A stretch of 64,000 bases of DNA from contig WGML01000009.1 in NCBI GenBank assembly GCA_016125045.1, positions 1-64,000 on the forward strand. Direction: 5' to 3'. This document shows, piece by piece, positions 1 through 8,405 of this stretch. The DNA comes from a bacterium. Lineage in GTDB: Bacteria; Pseudomonadota; Alphaproteobacteria; Caulobacterales; Hyphomonadaceae. A program made the translations under genes and the position numbers. Within the stretch, counting starts at the first letter, position 1, and every line of letters starts with the position of its first letter. The notes under the pieces are model-generated. The model was not told where the DNA came from. It saw only the letters and a program-made list of their open reading frames with translations, and did not search any database.

Positions 1-1
1 A

Positions 2-139
2 GCGTGGCGTCGTCACTACAACGCCGTGCGTCCGCATGGATCGCTGGGCTGGAAGCCGCCAGCGCCAGAGAACATCGTGCTGCCAGCCTGGCCGGCGCGG
101 ATCATCGGAAAACTAGAACTGGAGGTCGCGATGAACTAA
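2..139 (+). CDS. IS3-family transposase (OrfB), C-terminal fragment
   Basis: An open frame enters from the left edge and stops at 137-139, giving 45 residues. They include the string HYNAVRPHGSLGWKPPAPE, a close match to the C-terminal signature of the integrase catalytic domain in IS3-family OrfB proteins (typically YN..RPH.SLG..PP). These proteins carry out DDE-type cut-and-join transposition. The DDE residues lie outside the window, so activity cannot be judged. The stop codon sits about 35 bases inside the presumed end of the element, a usual spacing. The frame has no start codon here because it is only the tail of the gene. Confidence 0.8.
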   Translation, partial: AWRRHYNAVRPHGSLGWKPPAPENIVLPAWPARIIGKLELEVAMN

Positions 140-146
140 CCATGCA

Positions 147-173
147 CCTGGACGCGCTATCGGGGGCTGCTCA
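147..173 (+). repeat. Probable terminal inverted repeat of the IS3-family element
   Basis: The stretch begins CCTGGACGCG, includes the run CGGGGGCTG and ends in TCA. It lies between the transposase stop and the interrupted protease frame, where the right terminal repeat is expected. The partner repeat is off the window, so repeat pairing could not be verified. Confidence 0.5.
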
Positions 174-663
174 TCAGTGCAACTGATGTATCTGTGATAG
201 AATGGCCGATCAATAGTCGCTTCTCGTCGCGATTGCCTAAGTCACCGCGCCCAAGGTACAACAGTGCGACGTCCAGCCCGTCTCTCCGAAAATAATCGAC
301 GATTTCGGTAGGCATTGCTGTCTGGCCGTTCCATGTGGCCGAGACAGTCACGCTGGCTGGGGGTAGGAGCGGGCCGCCAATGTCTCCATCTGTAGTTACG
401 CAATGATGGGCCGTAAGAACCCAATACTGATTCAATAGCGTTCCGGTACAAGAACCAGCTGTCGTTCGCACCTGCACCACACCGAAACGTTCGATCTGGC
501 TTGCGCTTGCCGGCGGAGCACCTCGGATCTGCGGACGAATATTCGTGTCCAGTTCGATCTGCGCGCTGGCTGAGGTGCATGTGAACGTACCGCCAATGCC
601 AGCCAACACCACTAGAATGGACTTTCTCAGAAATTTCAAATGGTGCGGTTGCAACTCGAACAT
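157..663 (-). pseudogene. Trypsin-like serine protease, 3' end cut off by the IS element
   Basis: The frame encodes an exported protease of the chymotrypsin (S1) fold. Start chosen at the ATG at 663, which has GGAG seven bases upstream; a GTG at 684 is the alternative. A signal peptide of about 35 residues ends SASAQ. The family histidine motif is seen as VLTAHHC, preceded by GSCTGTLL, and the catalytic aspartate region as LDVALLYL. The GDSGGP serine motif and the rest of the C-terminal barrel are missing. The reading frame enters the IS end at about base 173 and stops after six element-encoded residues (LMSSPR). The product therefore lacks the nucleophile and should be inactive. The remaining part may lie beyond the element, outside the window. 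Confidence 0.75.
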
Positions 664-938
664 CGCCAATCTCCAAATGGCCACATGATGAAAAATTAAA
701 TAATTGCAGTGCCAGTCACAAATGATCGAAATATGAATGTAAATTTATGTAGAAAATGATTTTCTCACAAATCTCACCAAATATTACGTTTTTAAATTCG
801 GAATTTTAAATCGTTTCGATGAATTAGGAAGAGTGGTGTCAGTACTTCCATTGAAGCGGTGCTCCGGGCTTGTCGCGACAATAGCTGATCGGGCGAGCCA
901 TGAAGAGCAATATCGCACCCACGGAAGCCTCAGCCCTC

Positions 939-1427
939 TCAGGGTAAATCTCCTTTCGGACCGATTGTGTTTGTACAGTCATATGGCCCGTCTTGATAAC
1001 GCGATGCATAAATCGTCGGGCAAAGCAGGCGGATCTGAACAGCACCGGGCTTGGCGTCGATGGCAGCGTAAAGCTCTCCGCGTTCACCGTTGTCGAGTGA
1101 CATGTCCCAGCCGCACCAGCGAGTGCTTTCAAAACCCGAATAGGCAGCATCAGGGTTGCCTCTCGCAAAGCCTGTCTCGCGAGGTCGCCCGAGCTCGAGA
1201 ACCGTCCTGCCAGATTCAACCATTGTTGCCTGCATCTCGTCGAACTGGAAGCGCACCGCTCGTTCAAGTGCGACGTCGTCGCAAGGCGGTGGATTGCCAT
1301 CGATCGGCATCATTGCCGCAGGAGAGTTATCTGCTGTCGCAAGGCCAGACGTTCCGGCAGGAGTCTCGTTGCACCCAGCTAACCCCACAAAGGCCGCCAA
1401 TATGAAAATTGTCTGACGATCTGTCAT
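939..1427 (-). CDS. Predicted lipoprotein of unknown function
   Basis: A 162-residue protein starting MTDRQTIFILAAFVGLAGC: a lipoprotein signal peptide with lipobox LAGC, so probably anchored to a membrane from the periplasmic side. The mature part contains six further cysteines spread along its length, suggesting disulfides. No family was recognised. The start ATG at 1427 overlaps the stop of the upstream gene as ATGA, so the two are probably translationally coupled in one operon with the gene at 1737-2906. Base composition here is visibly lower in GC than in the rest of the window. Confidence 0.6.
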   Translation of the reverse strand: MTDRQTIFILAAFVGLAGCNETPAGTSGLATADNSPAAMMPIDGNPPPCDDVALERAVRFQFDEMQATMVESGRTVLELGRPRETGFARGNPDAAYSGFESTRWCGWDMSLDNGERGELYAAIDAKPGAVQIRLLCPTIYASRYQDGPYDCTNTIGPKGDLP

Positions 1428-1732
1428 CGGACCGATGCTTCCCAGTCGACCAGTTGCTCGCCTCGTATCTGTCGGTTGATACGCTTATCGAGAGTTGCAA
1501 TGGTTTCGTGCTTGCGCTGCTCCATGTGCGGCGGCGCCAAGGCTAATGCCGTGCTGTTTGTTGCCGCGCTGCCGAACAGGTCAGGGTCGGAGTACACCTT
1601 CTGGTCATTGTTTTTGCCGACAACCACCTCAAACCCTTCGATGCTAACCGCTTCGAATCCCACGGCTTTCGCAGCTACCGAATTTCCTGCCATGAGAGGG
1701 ATCGCAAGCAGTGCCCGCAATTGAATTGTCAC
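1424..1732 (-). CDS. Small exported protein of unknown function
   Basis: About 102 residues if translation begins at the GTG at 1732, which is preceded by GAGGA about ten bases upstream and gives a clean signal peptide (MTIQLRALLAIPLMAGNSVAAKA). An ATG at 1765 in the same frame would overlap the upstream gene and has no Shine-Dalgarno sequence. The mature part is short and mostly polar, with no recognised domain. It lies 4 bases after the gene at 1737-2906 and overlaps the following lipoprotein gene by ATGA. The three therefore look like one transcription unit of exported proteins. Function unknown. Confidence 0.5.
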   Translation of the reverse strand: MTIQLRALLAIPLMAGNSVAAKAVGFEAVSIEGFEVVVGKNNDQKVYSDPDLFGSAATNSTALALAPPHMEQRKHETIATLDKRINRQIRGEQLVDWEASVR

Positions 1733-1736
1733 GAAA

Positions 1737-2906
1737 TCAATTCCTCGTCCCTGACCATGAGGCATCGTCGATGGTGATGTTAAGCTTGGCCTGAGGACGG
1801 GTCATGTCGTACAGAAATACGACATGGCTCTCGCCCTGGATCGTTTGCATAATCTGCCCCAGCCGCGTCTCGAATACTGGAAGGCGCGCATAATCGGATC
1901 GCACCTCGACGGTGTCCGGACCGATCCGCGTAACGGCAATTCGCACATTCTGCCGCGAGCTTCCGCGCGCATCGGAAATTACCGATCCGGAATAGTTTCC
2001 GGCAACATGGTCCGCCAGATCAAGCATCCGTCCGGGATTTTCATCGCTCGCGGAAGAAGGAACTTGCGTCTTCCTCGCATCGGTCTGCGTCGGCTCGATT
2101 CGACGCGGCCCTGCGGGGATCGACCCTATCTGCCCAGTAACGTCGGTTTGTTCGGGCAACGAGGCTTGGTGGGCGGGAAGAGTGTTTACCACTCGGTCGC
2201 CGGGTGTAGGGCCGTTGAGAATACGCCCAGTCCTATCAGGCCCCGCTCTCTCCAATATGGTATCTGGACGCTGCGCTGTAGTAGTCGGACGCGGCTCGTC
2301 CGGCCGTGCCCTCGCATTTGGCGGAAAGGGCGAGCAGACGAGGCCGAAGGCATCAACATATTTGCCATAACGACCTTTGATCCCACTTGCCGCCTGGCCA
2401 GGGGGGCACTCGTGTAATGGATCAGCTTTGGTGACATCGCCGTCATTATATCCACCTGCAAACCGAAAGTAAGAGCGTGAAGCCGGGTACTCTGCGCTAT
2501 GACAGCCTACTGAGATATAATCGATCCATCGATTATCGAGCCGGTAGATCTTTACCTTCGACCTCCCGACAACGTCTCGGTAGGAGCACCTTACGCTTTT
2601 TGCATTGCCTCCATCTCCACCCCATTGCTGGCCGCGAACAGGTGGGCCGAAGCCGGAATCCGGGTTCCATTCGGCGCAAATGGTCGTAACGGCATCAATC
2701 CATGTTCCTTCTCTAACGTCGAGGCCAACAAGGTAGGACCCGTTGTCGCAGACATCCCTAAAAGGAGTACCGGAACTGCGACCTTCAACAGGCAAGTCAT
2801 CGGCTCTTGCTATTGAATTGAACGAAAGCATCACAAGAGTTACCATCATGACGCAGCCCGGAAATTGCACAAGGTGGCTATGTGAGTGTAGCTTGGTTCG
2901 GGCCAT
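1737..2906 (-). CDS. Exported protein with two Cys-flanked VDA-type modules, unknown function
   Basis: A 389-residue protein with an N-terminal signal peptide of about 35 residues ending SIARA; an internal Met pair near residue 20 could be an alternative start. The N-terminal half holds two related segments, each opening with Cys and closing with Cys. The first contains GLDVREGTWIDAV and the second contains GIKGRYGKYVDAFGL, separated by a glycine-rich WGGDGG stretch. This pattern occurs in many secreted or surface proteins of unknown role. The middle (about residues 195-300) is Pro/Thr/Arg-rich and probably a linker. The last 80 residues form a separate compact domain (GNYSGSVISDARG ... ASWSGTR). 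It is the first gene of a three-gene set. No function is assigned. Confidence 0.65.
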   Translation of the reverse strand: MARTKLHSHSHLVQFPGCVMMVTLVMLSFNSIARADDLPVEGRSSGTPFRDVCDNGSYLVGLDVREGTWIDAVTTICAEWNPDSGFGPPVRGQQWGGDGGNAKSVRCSYRDVVGRSKVKIYRLDNRWIDYISVGCHSAEYPASRSYFRFAGGYNDGDVTKADPLHECPPGQAASGIKGRYGKYVDAFGLVCSPFPPNARARPDEPRPTTTAQRPDTILERAGPDRTGRILNGPTPGDRVVNTLPAHQASLPEQTDVTGQIGSIPAGPRRIEPTQTDARKTQVPSSASDENPGRMLDLADHVAGNYSGSVISDARGSSRQNVRIAVTRIGPDTVEVRSDYARLPVFETRLGQIMQTIQGESHVVFLYDMTRPQAKLNITIDDASWSGTRN

Positions 2907-3123
2907 GATGTCTTAATCCCCTTGGTAGATTGCGTTGATTACTTGTACCAAAATCGAGTGCGCATCTGACACAGAGCCTTTCGATCCGCAGGTTCACTGT
3001 CTCACGCAAGTTACGGCCATCACCGAACGCACGAACCCGGCAGGGATCGAAGCAGGAGCCGACCAGATCTCAAAGGCACGTTGATTTCCCTATTCATTCA
3101 GCCGTCACGATCTGCGAAGCCAT

Positions 3124-3606
3124 CTAGTCCGTCGCCACTATTGTCGCCTGCCGGATCGTCAGCCGCCACGCGCCATCGGCATCCTTTCGCCAGACATCGG
3201 TAAATCTGCGACGAACGACCGAACCCGCATTCAAGCTGGTGCCGATCGGTTCGAGGATCTCCGTCCCCATGAACACAACCATGTTGGCTTCGCGGAGTTC
3301 GGCAAGTTCGATGTGCCGGTCAAACCTTGCGTAGTTAATCGTACCGGCAGCAAAGAAGCGTAGTATGTCGGCTCTATGGTGCGACGTATTGCGGGGCGTG
3401 TTAACTATCGCATCATGTGCCAGAAGAGCAGAGAATCCTGCCGCATTCTGAGCCAAGACGGCCTCGTCGAGCGCCTTCATGGCGTTGAGCGCCTCTGCGA
3501 CCGACGCAGTTTTCGCAGCCGAAGTCGCATGCTCCGTAACCAGTACGATCTCAGCATGTGCGGCCGGGACCACGATAGCAGTCAACAGTGCAATCGCTGC
3601 AACCAT
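3124..3606 (-). CDS. Exported SnoaL/NTF2-like (DUF4440-type) protein
   Basis: With the start placed at the ATG at 3606 the product has 160 residues: a signal peptide (MVAAIALLTAIVVPAAHA) followed by a cone-shaped alpha+beta domain typical of the NTF2/SnoaL superfamily. The evidence is helix ALNAMKALDEAVLAQNAAG, then INTP-type strands and the ending FTDVWRKDADGAWRLTIRQ, a common signature of DUF4440-like proteins. These proteins serve varied roles from small enzymes to binding proteins, so no substrate is proposed. Frames reaching further upstream overlap the neighbouring barrel gene and are less likely; a TTG slightly upstream is possible. It lies just downstream of the outer-membrane protein gene on the same strand. 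Confidence 0.6.
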   Translation of the reverse strand: MVAAIALLTAIVVPAAHAEIVLVTEHATSAAKTASVAEALNAMKALDEAVLAQNAAGFSALLAHDAIVNTPRNTSHHRADILRFFAAGTINYARFDRHIELAELREANMVVFMGTEILEPIGTSLNAGSVVRRRFTDVWRKDADGAWRLTIRQATIVATD

Positions 3607-3721
3607 GCTGCGAACGTGGATTGCTCCAATCGTCCAGCGCAAAGGCCAGCGATACCGATGTTCCACGCCGCTTCGGCGCAACGATGTTGCACCGGCATTT
3701 CCCTTGTCTTCCGAGCTCACT

Positions 3722-4417
3722 TCAGAAGCTCCAGCGAAGCCCGACGTCGACATTATGTGCACCCCGCTCGCGCGTGATTGCCTCACCGCGGCCATCGACC
3801 CCCTCAAACTGGCCTTCGTCGAACCAGCGATATGCAAGTGTCATTCGCAGGCGTTCGCTTACCGGCAGGGCGACGCCTGCTATTGCCTGATATGCGAAGC
3901 CGTCGTCATTATCGTCAATCAGGCGGCGCGGCTGTTCCGTGGGAAGTCCAGCCCGCGGCGCTATCACCGAAAGGTCCGACCATGCGTAGCCGATGCCAGC
4001 GCCTACATAGGGTTCGAGACCACCCATTTTGAAATCGACGTAGGCGTTAGCCATAGCACGAAACGTTTGGGTTTCGATATCGGCGAAGATCTGGCCGGTC
4101 GGAGGCACGATAGCGGTGTACCGGTCTGCGGCGTCACGCGTGTATCCGAATTCGCCCTCGACCCGAAAGCGCCCCAAATCGCGACCGAGCGCTAAAAATC
4201 CACCGAAGCCGGGGTCGTAGTCTTCTTCAACCTGAACGGTCTGTCCCGGCATCGGGGCATTTGCGATCGTCCCAGGTTCCGATCCACGGATCGACACCGT
4301 GCCACCTGCTGCTGTATACCATTCAGCGTCCTGTGCACTCGCGCTCGCGGGGATGACCAAGGCGCTCAAGGCAAGCCCCAGCAAGATTTTCGTCGTTCGT
4401 TGAGAATTGCGTCCCAT
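3722..4417 (-). CDS. Outer-membrane beta-barrel protein (OmpA/OmpW-like small barrel)
   Basis: A 231-residue protein with a signal peptide ending SASAQ and a pattern of alternating hydrophobic strands that fits an eight-stranded outer-membrane barrel. Signals include YTAAGGTVSIRG, VEGEFGYTRD, LEPYVGAGIGYAW and LAYRWFDEG, with a C-terminal strand ending VDVGLRWSF whose last residue is the Phe used in barrel assembly. Long polar loops (IDDNDDGFAY, GEAITRERGAHN) face outward. Such proteins act as structural, adhesion or small-pore proteins; no specific role is visible. It is divergent from the regulator gene starting at 4585, with 167 bases between them. GAGGGA lies about ten bases before the ATG. 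Confidence 0.8.
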   Translation of the reverse strand: MGRNSQRTTKILLGLALSALVIPASASAQDAEWYTAAGGTVSIRGSEPGTIANAPMPGQTVQVEEDYDPGFGGFLALGRDLGRFRVEGEFGYTRDAADRYTAIVPPTGQIFADIETQTFRAMANAYVDFKMGGLEPYVGAGIGYAWSDLSVIAPRAGLPTEQPRRLIDDNDDGFAYQAIAGVALPVSERLRMTLAYRWFDEGQFEGVDGRGEAITRERGAHNVDVGLRWSF

Positions 4418-4584
4418 CGTACTTAATCCCTCGATGCGCAGTCAGACAAAGTTAGCGGTGCTCACGGCGGAACAAGCTGCGAGCTAGGGATCTACGTGCT
4501 CAACGCGAAATCCGCCCGGAGGAATGTCTGATGATTTCCCGATGCAAATCTGATATTTTCAGGTTTATCTGAGAAAGAGGCGAC

Positions 4585-6195
4585 ATGACGTTGGAGAATG
4601 TTCCAGAATCGTCCCGCGATGGACCCGTCAGACTCGCGAACGAATCGGTGTTTTCTCTCGGACCTGTGCGTGTGGATCCGACCATGCGAAGTTTCGGAAA
4701 ACCCGGGTTCAAACGCTCGGTCGAACCACGTGCGATGCAAGTGCTCGTTGCTTTGGTTCAGGCTCGAGGCGCCGTGGTGAGCAGAGATGTTCTCGTTGCC
4801 AGATGCTGGGATGGGCGTGTCGTTGGCGACGACGCGATTTATCGCGTGATCTCGCAGCTTCGCGATTTGGCGACTGGTTTTGCGGCAGGCTCGTTCAATA
4901 TCGAGACCATCCCCAAAATCGGCTATCGGCTCGTTACAGAAGCCTCGCTAGAAACTGGCGACACATCAGCACTAGATGCCGATGCAACAGGAAAGCCCCT
5001 CGAGTTTGACCCGGCGGCAGAAGCGCCGCCGAAGTCCATCCCACCGCTGAAATGGACGCGCCGAGCGATCGTCGGAGGCGCTCTAGCCGTTGGTGCCGTA
5101 GCGTTGATATTGCCTCGCAGCAACGTCAACGGAACTACTTTCAAAGACCTCATCGCTCAAGGCGAAAATGCCGAGCGTATGGATATGCCTGACAGCAACG
5201 CGAAGGGTGTGGGGTTTCTCGAAGAAGCGGTGGCATTGGAGCCATCAAATCCGCTGGGCTGGGGGCGACTTGCGCTGGCGCTAACATACGCCGCCGAATA
5301 CGTCACAGCAGACCGGGCGAGCGGTATTGTGTCGCGTGCGCAGGAAGCGGCAGCTCGCGCACTTTCCCTCAATGCAGATCAGCCTGACGCTCGCGCGGCG
5401 CTTGCGATTTTGCCGCCATACTTTGGAGAATGGCAGGCGGCCGAAGATCGCATGCAGGTTGTCGTCGCGAGCAACCCCGACCATCTGCAAGCGCGGGATG
5501 CGCACGATTTTCTCCTTAGCGGGATTGGGCGAATGCGCGAAGCATCGCATAGCAGAATTGCGTACGCCAAGCAGGTACCGCTACATGCACGGTTCCAATA
5601 CCGCGTGATCTATGCGTATTGGAATCTTGGAATGATCGCACACGCAGATCGCGCCGCCGACCGGGCTCTGCAATTGTGGCCATTGCATCCGGGAGTTTGG
5701 TTCGCACGACTTTGGACGCTCGCTTTTTCCGACCGTGCCGAGCAAGCTCTAGCGCAGGCGGAAGTTGCCAGCCGCCGACCAGACTTGCCTGATCAATTCG
5801 TGCAAGTGCTGCAGCTTTCGCTGCGCGCGCTCCTGTCGAGAACAGCGAGAGATACTGAAGCGGCAACCGATGCGATCCTTGCCGGGCTGAAAACTTCGCC
5901 TTCGGCGGCGATTCACGCGATCATGATTCTCAATGCGTTTGGCGACATTGATGGTGCATTCGCCGTTGCCCGCGCCTACCTTCTCGAACAAGGCCCGCTA
6001 ATCGCCGAGGTCCGGTGGCGTGAAGGTCAGATCTCGATCAATGACCAAAGGCGTCGCAAGACACACATGTTGTTCGTTCCTATCTCGGCGCCGATGCGAA
6101 AGGATACGCGTTTCGCCTATTTGATGGAAGATGTCGGTTTGGCGGACTATTGGGGCGCAGCGAACGTAATCCCCGACCACCTTATCGAAGCGTGA
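4585..6195 (+). CDS. CadC-like transmembrane winged-helix regulator with TPR-like C-terminus
   Basis: A 536-residue protein. Residues about 22-118 form an OmpR/PhoB-type winged helix (SVFSLGPVRVDP, RAMQVLVALVQARGAVVSRDVL, the recognition-helix region DDAIYRVISQLRDL, and the wing hairpin IETIPKIGYRLV). A linker follows, then one membrane segment at about 161-177 (AIVGGALAVGAVALILP). The remaining 350 residues are helical with tetratricopeptide-like repeats (for example residues around ALALTYAAEY and ARALSLNADQPDARAAL). There is no receiver domain, so it belongs with ToxR/CadC-type one-component membrane regulators that sense from the periplasm. The start has AAAGAGG seven bases upstream. The divergent barrel gene is a reasonable target; this is inference. 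Confidence 0.8.
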   Translation: MTLENVPESSRDGPVRLANESVFSLGPVRVDPTMRSFGKPGFKRSVEPRAMQVLVALVQARGAVVSRDVLVARCWDGRVVGDDAIYRVISQLRDLATGFAAGSFNIETIPKIGYRLVTEASLETGDTSALDADATGKPLEFDPAAEAPPKSIPPLKWTRRAIVGGALAVGAVALILPRSNVNGTTFKDLIAQGENAERMDMPDSNAKGVGFLEEAVALEPSNPLGWGRLALALTYAAEYVTADRASGIVSRAQEAAARALSLNADQPDARAALAILPPYFGEWQAAEDRMQVVVASNPDHLQARDAHDFLLSGIGRMREASHSRIAYAKQVPLHARFQYRVIYAYWNLGMIAHADRAADRALQLWPLHPGVWFARLWTLAFSDRAEQALAQAEVASRRPDLPDQFVQVLQLSLRALLSRTARDTEAATDAILAGLKTSPSAAIHAIMILNAFGDIDGAFAVARAYLLEQGPLIAEVRWREGQISINDQRRRKTHMLFVPISAPMRKDTRFAYLMEDVGLADYWGAANVIPDHLIEA

Positions 6196-6566
6196 AGTCT
6201 CGAGGCAATGCGTTTCAAACTCATCTATCCGTATCGCGCGAGGTCATTCGCTGCTATAGCGCATCGGGCAGCGGGTTTCCTGCAGGTACAACTTTTCCTC
6301 GCGAAAGCGCCATCGCCCTGTTCAGTTGCCAGAAATGATTGTTCATCGGTACTACGTCGGGCTTCAATGAGACGCTACGGATTGCAACGTTGACCCTGGC
6401 GGCCGCGTTTACTAGCATGATGTAAACAGACTGCCGACGCCGCCGATCATGATCATAGTGCTATAGCGTAGACGTAGTGATCATCTTCATCGGTCGTGGC
6501 CCGCCAGTCTTCGTTGACGGACCATCGCGTTTCCGGGGGCGACTTGTTCGGCCGGCGCTTCGCCTG
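6196..6566. other. 371-base stretch without a recognisable gene
   Basis: Lies between the ends of two convergent genes. Composition shifts from moderate to high GC across it. It contains the short palindrome GATCATGATC near 6447-6456 and no coding frame with a convincing start. No terminator with a clear stem and T-run was found. It marks the boundary between the lower-GC accessory stretch and the GC-rich core. Confidence 0.4.
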
Positions 6567-8351
6567 TCAGTTCGGCGCGTTCCAGCTCTGAACCAGCGCG
6601 TCATAGTCGACCGTCTCGGGCGGCGGGCGCTCGTTGGCGAGCTTCGGCTTGGGCGCGCCCGGACGATCAAACCAGACCTGCGGGTCCTCCGGCGTGTTCA
6701 GCTTCGGCCCGAGCGCTCCTTGCACACCGGCGCGCTCAAGGCGCTCCAGCACCGCCTCCTGCGCGGCGCAGAGCGCGTCCATCGCCTGCTGCGGCGTCTT
6801 CGCGCCGGAGGCCGCATCGCCGATATTCTGCCACCAGAGCTGCGCGAGCTTCGGATAATCGGGCACGTTGGTGCCGGTCGGCGACCACTGGACCCGCGCC
6901 GGAGACCTGTAGAACTCGACGAGGCCGCCGAGCTTCGATGCGCGCTCGGTGAAGCTCGGGTGCTGGATCGTGCTTTCGCGAATGAAGGTGAGCCCCTCAT
7001 GGCTCTTCTTCAGGTCAACGGTCTTGGATGTGACGAACTGGGCGTAGAGCCATGCGGCACGCGCGCGGTCGACCGGCGTCGACTTCATCAGCGTCCACGC
7101 CCCGGCGTCCTGATAGCCGAGCTTCTGTCCGGGCTCCCAATAGGCGCCGCGCGGGGACGGCGCGACCCGCCATTTCGGCGACCCGTCCTCGTTCACGACC
7201 GGCAGGCCGGGCTTCACCATGTCCGCGGTGAAGGTGGTGTACCAGAACATCTGCTGCGCGATCGCGCCCTGGGCCGGGACGGGGCCGGATTCCGAGAACG
7301 TCATGCCCTGCGCGGAGGGCGGCGCGAAGGCCTTCAGCCATTCGAGATATTTGGTGATCGCATAGACCGCCGCCGGGCCGTTGGTGTCGCCGCCGCGCGC
7401 GACGCAGGAGCCGACCGGCTGGGACGCCTCGTTGACGCGGATCCCCCATTCATCGACGGGAAGCCCGTTGGGCTCGCCCTTGTCGCCATTGCCCGCCATG
7501 GACAGCCAGGCGTCGGTGAAGCGCCAGCCGAGGCTTGCGTCTTTCTTTCCATAGTCCATGTGGCCGTAGACGGTCCGGCCGTCCTCGGTGCGCCCGGTGA
7601 AGAAGGCCGCGATGTCCTCATAGGCGGACCAGTTGACCGGGACGCCGAGATCGTAGCCGTACTTCGCCTTGAAGTCGGCCTTGTTCCTCGGGTCGGAGAA
7701 CCAGTCATAGCGGAACCAGTAGAGGTTCGCGAACTGCTGGTCCGGGAGCTGATAGAGCTTCTTGTCCGGTCCGGTGGTGAAGCTCGAGCCGATGAAATCG
7801 GGCAGGTCCAGCGTCGGGCTTGTGACGGCCGCGCCCTCGCCCGCCATCCAGTCGGTGAGATTGCGGACCTGCTGGTAGCGCCAATGGGTGCCGATCAGGT
7901 CTGAATCATTGACATAGGCGTCATAGATGTTCTCGCCCGACTGCATCTGGGTTTGCAGCTTTTCCACGAGATCGCCCTCGCCGATCAGGTCGTGCGTGAC
8001 CTTGATGCCGGTGATCGCGGTGAAGGCGGGCGCCAGAACCTTCGCCTCGTATTCGTGGGTGGCTATGGTTTCGGAAACGACCTTGATCTCCATGCCCTGA
8101 TAGGGAGCGGCGGCGTTGGCGAACCAGGTGAGTTCCGCTTCCTGCGCGGTGCGGCCAAGGACGGACATCTCGCCGATCTCGGCATCGAGGAAGGCGCCGA
8201 TTTCCGCCGCTGCGTTGGGGTTCGGCGCGCGGTTGGAATCAACCCCGGAGGCGGAGGTGTTTTCGGTTGGTCCGCACGCGGCGACGCCGAGCGCGAGGCA
8301 TGACGCGAGCGCAAGAAAGCCAACACGAAACGATGGGCGTTTGATGGTCAC
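6567..8351 (-). CDS. glpV: Glycerol ABC transporter, substrate-binding protein
   Basis: A 594-residue periplasmic binding protein of the extracellular solute-binding family 1 type. It resembles the rhizobial glycerol-binding protein GlpV closely in several stretches recalled from that family: MEIKVVSETIATHEYEAK, GIKVTHDLIGEGD, LYQLPDQQFANLYWFR, LGWRFTDAWLSMAG and LVEFYRSPARVQWSPTGTN. The GTG at 8351 is chosen as start because GGGAGG lies eight bases upstream; it gives a lipoprotein signal with lipobox GVAAC, so the protein is probably tethered. It captures substrate for GlpP/GlpQ. It is the last gene of the operon, 54 bases after glpU, which is the same order as in rhizobial glpSTPQUV loci. 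Confidence 0.9.
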   Translation of the reverse strand: MTIKRPSFRVGFLALASCLALGVAACGPTENTSASGVDSNRAPNPNAAAEIGAFLDAEIGEMSVLGRTAQEAELTWFANAAAPYQGMEIKVVSETIATHEYEAKVLAPAFTAITGIKVTHDLIGEGDLVEKLQTQMQSGENIYDAYVNDSDLIGTHWRYQQVRNLTDWMAGEGAAVTSPTLDLPDFIGSSFTTGPDKKLYQLPDQQFANLYWFRYDWFSDPRNKADFKAKYGYDLGVPVNWSAYEDIAAFFTGRTEDGRTVYGHMDYGKKDASLGWRFTDAWLSMAGNGDKGEPNGLPVDEWGIRVNEASQPVGSCVARGGDTNGPAAVYAITKYLEWLKAFAPPSAQGMTFSESGPVPAQGAIAQQMFWYTTFTADMVKPGLPVVNEDGSPKWRVAPSPRGAYWEPGQKLGYQDAGAWTLMKSTPVDRARAAWLYAQFVTSKTVDLKKSHEGLTFIRESTIQHPSFTERASKLGGLVEFYRSPARVQWSPTGTNVPDYPKLAQLWWQNIGDAASGAKTPQQAMDALCAAQEAVLERLERAGVQGALGPKLNTPEDPQVWFDRPGAPKPKLANERPPPETVDYDALVQSWNAPN

Positions 8352-8405
8352 GTCCTCAGCCTCCCGGAAAGAGCGGGCGCTCACGGGCCCCGCTTCGGTG
8401 TTGCG

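Larger units (their letters stand above)
1..173 (+). mobile_element. Right end of an IS3-family insertion sequence
   Basis: The left edge of the window holds the last 45 codons of a transposase read on the plus strand, followed by a short tail ending in a G-rich terminal sequence whose last bases are CTGCTCA at about 167-173. IS3-family elements end in CA and have imperfect terminal inverted repeats, which fits. The element continues to the left of the window, so its left end, full length and target duplication cannot be seen. It abuts, and appears to interrupt, the protease gene on the opposite strand. The IS407-like subgroup is an inference from the look of the terminal sequence. Confidence 0.65.

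Noticed and set aside
6477..7904. A 475-codon open frame on the plus strand across glpV
   Set aside because: It is the antisense reading of a clearly recognised binding protein; composition is Arg/Gly-rich, as expected for shadow frames in GC-rich DNA.
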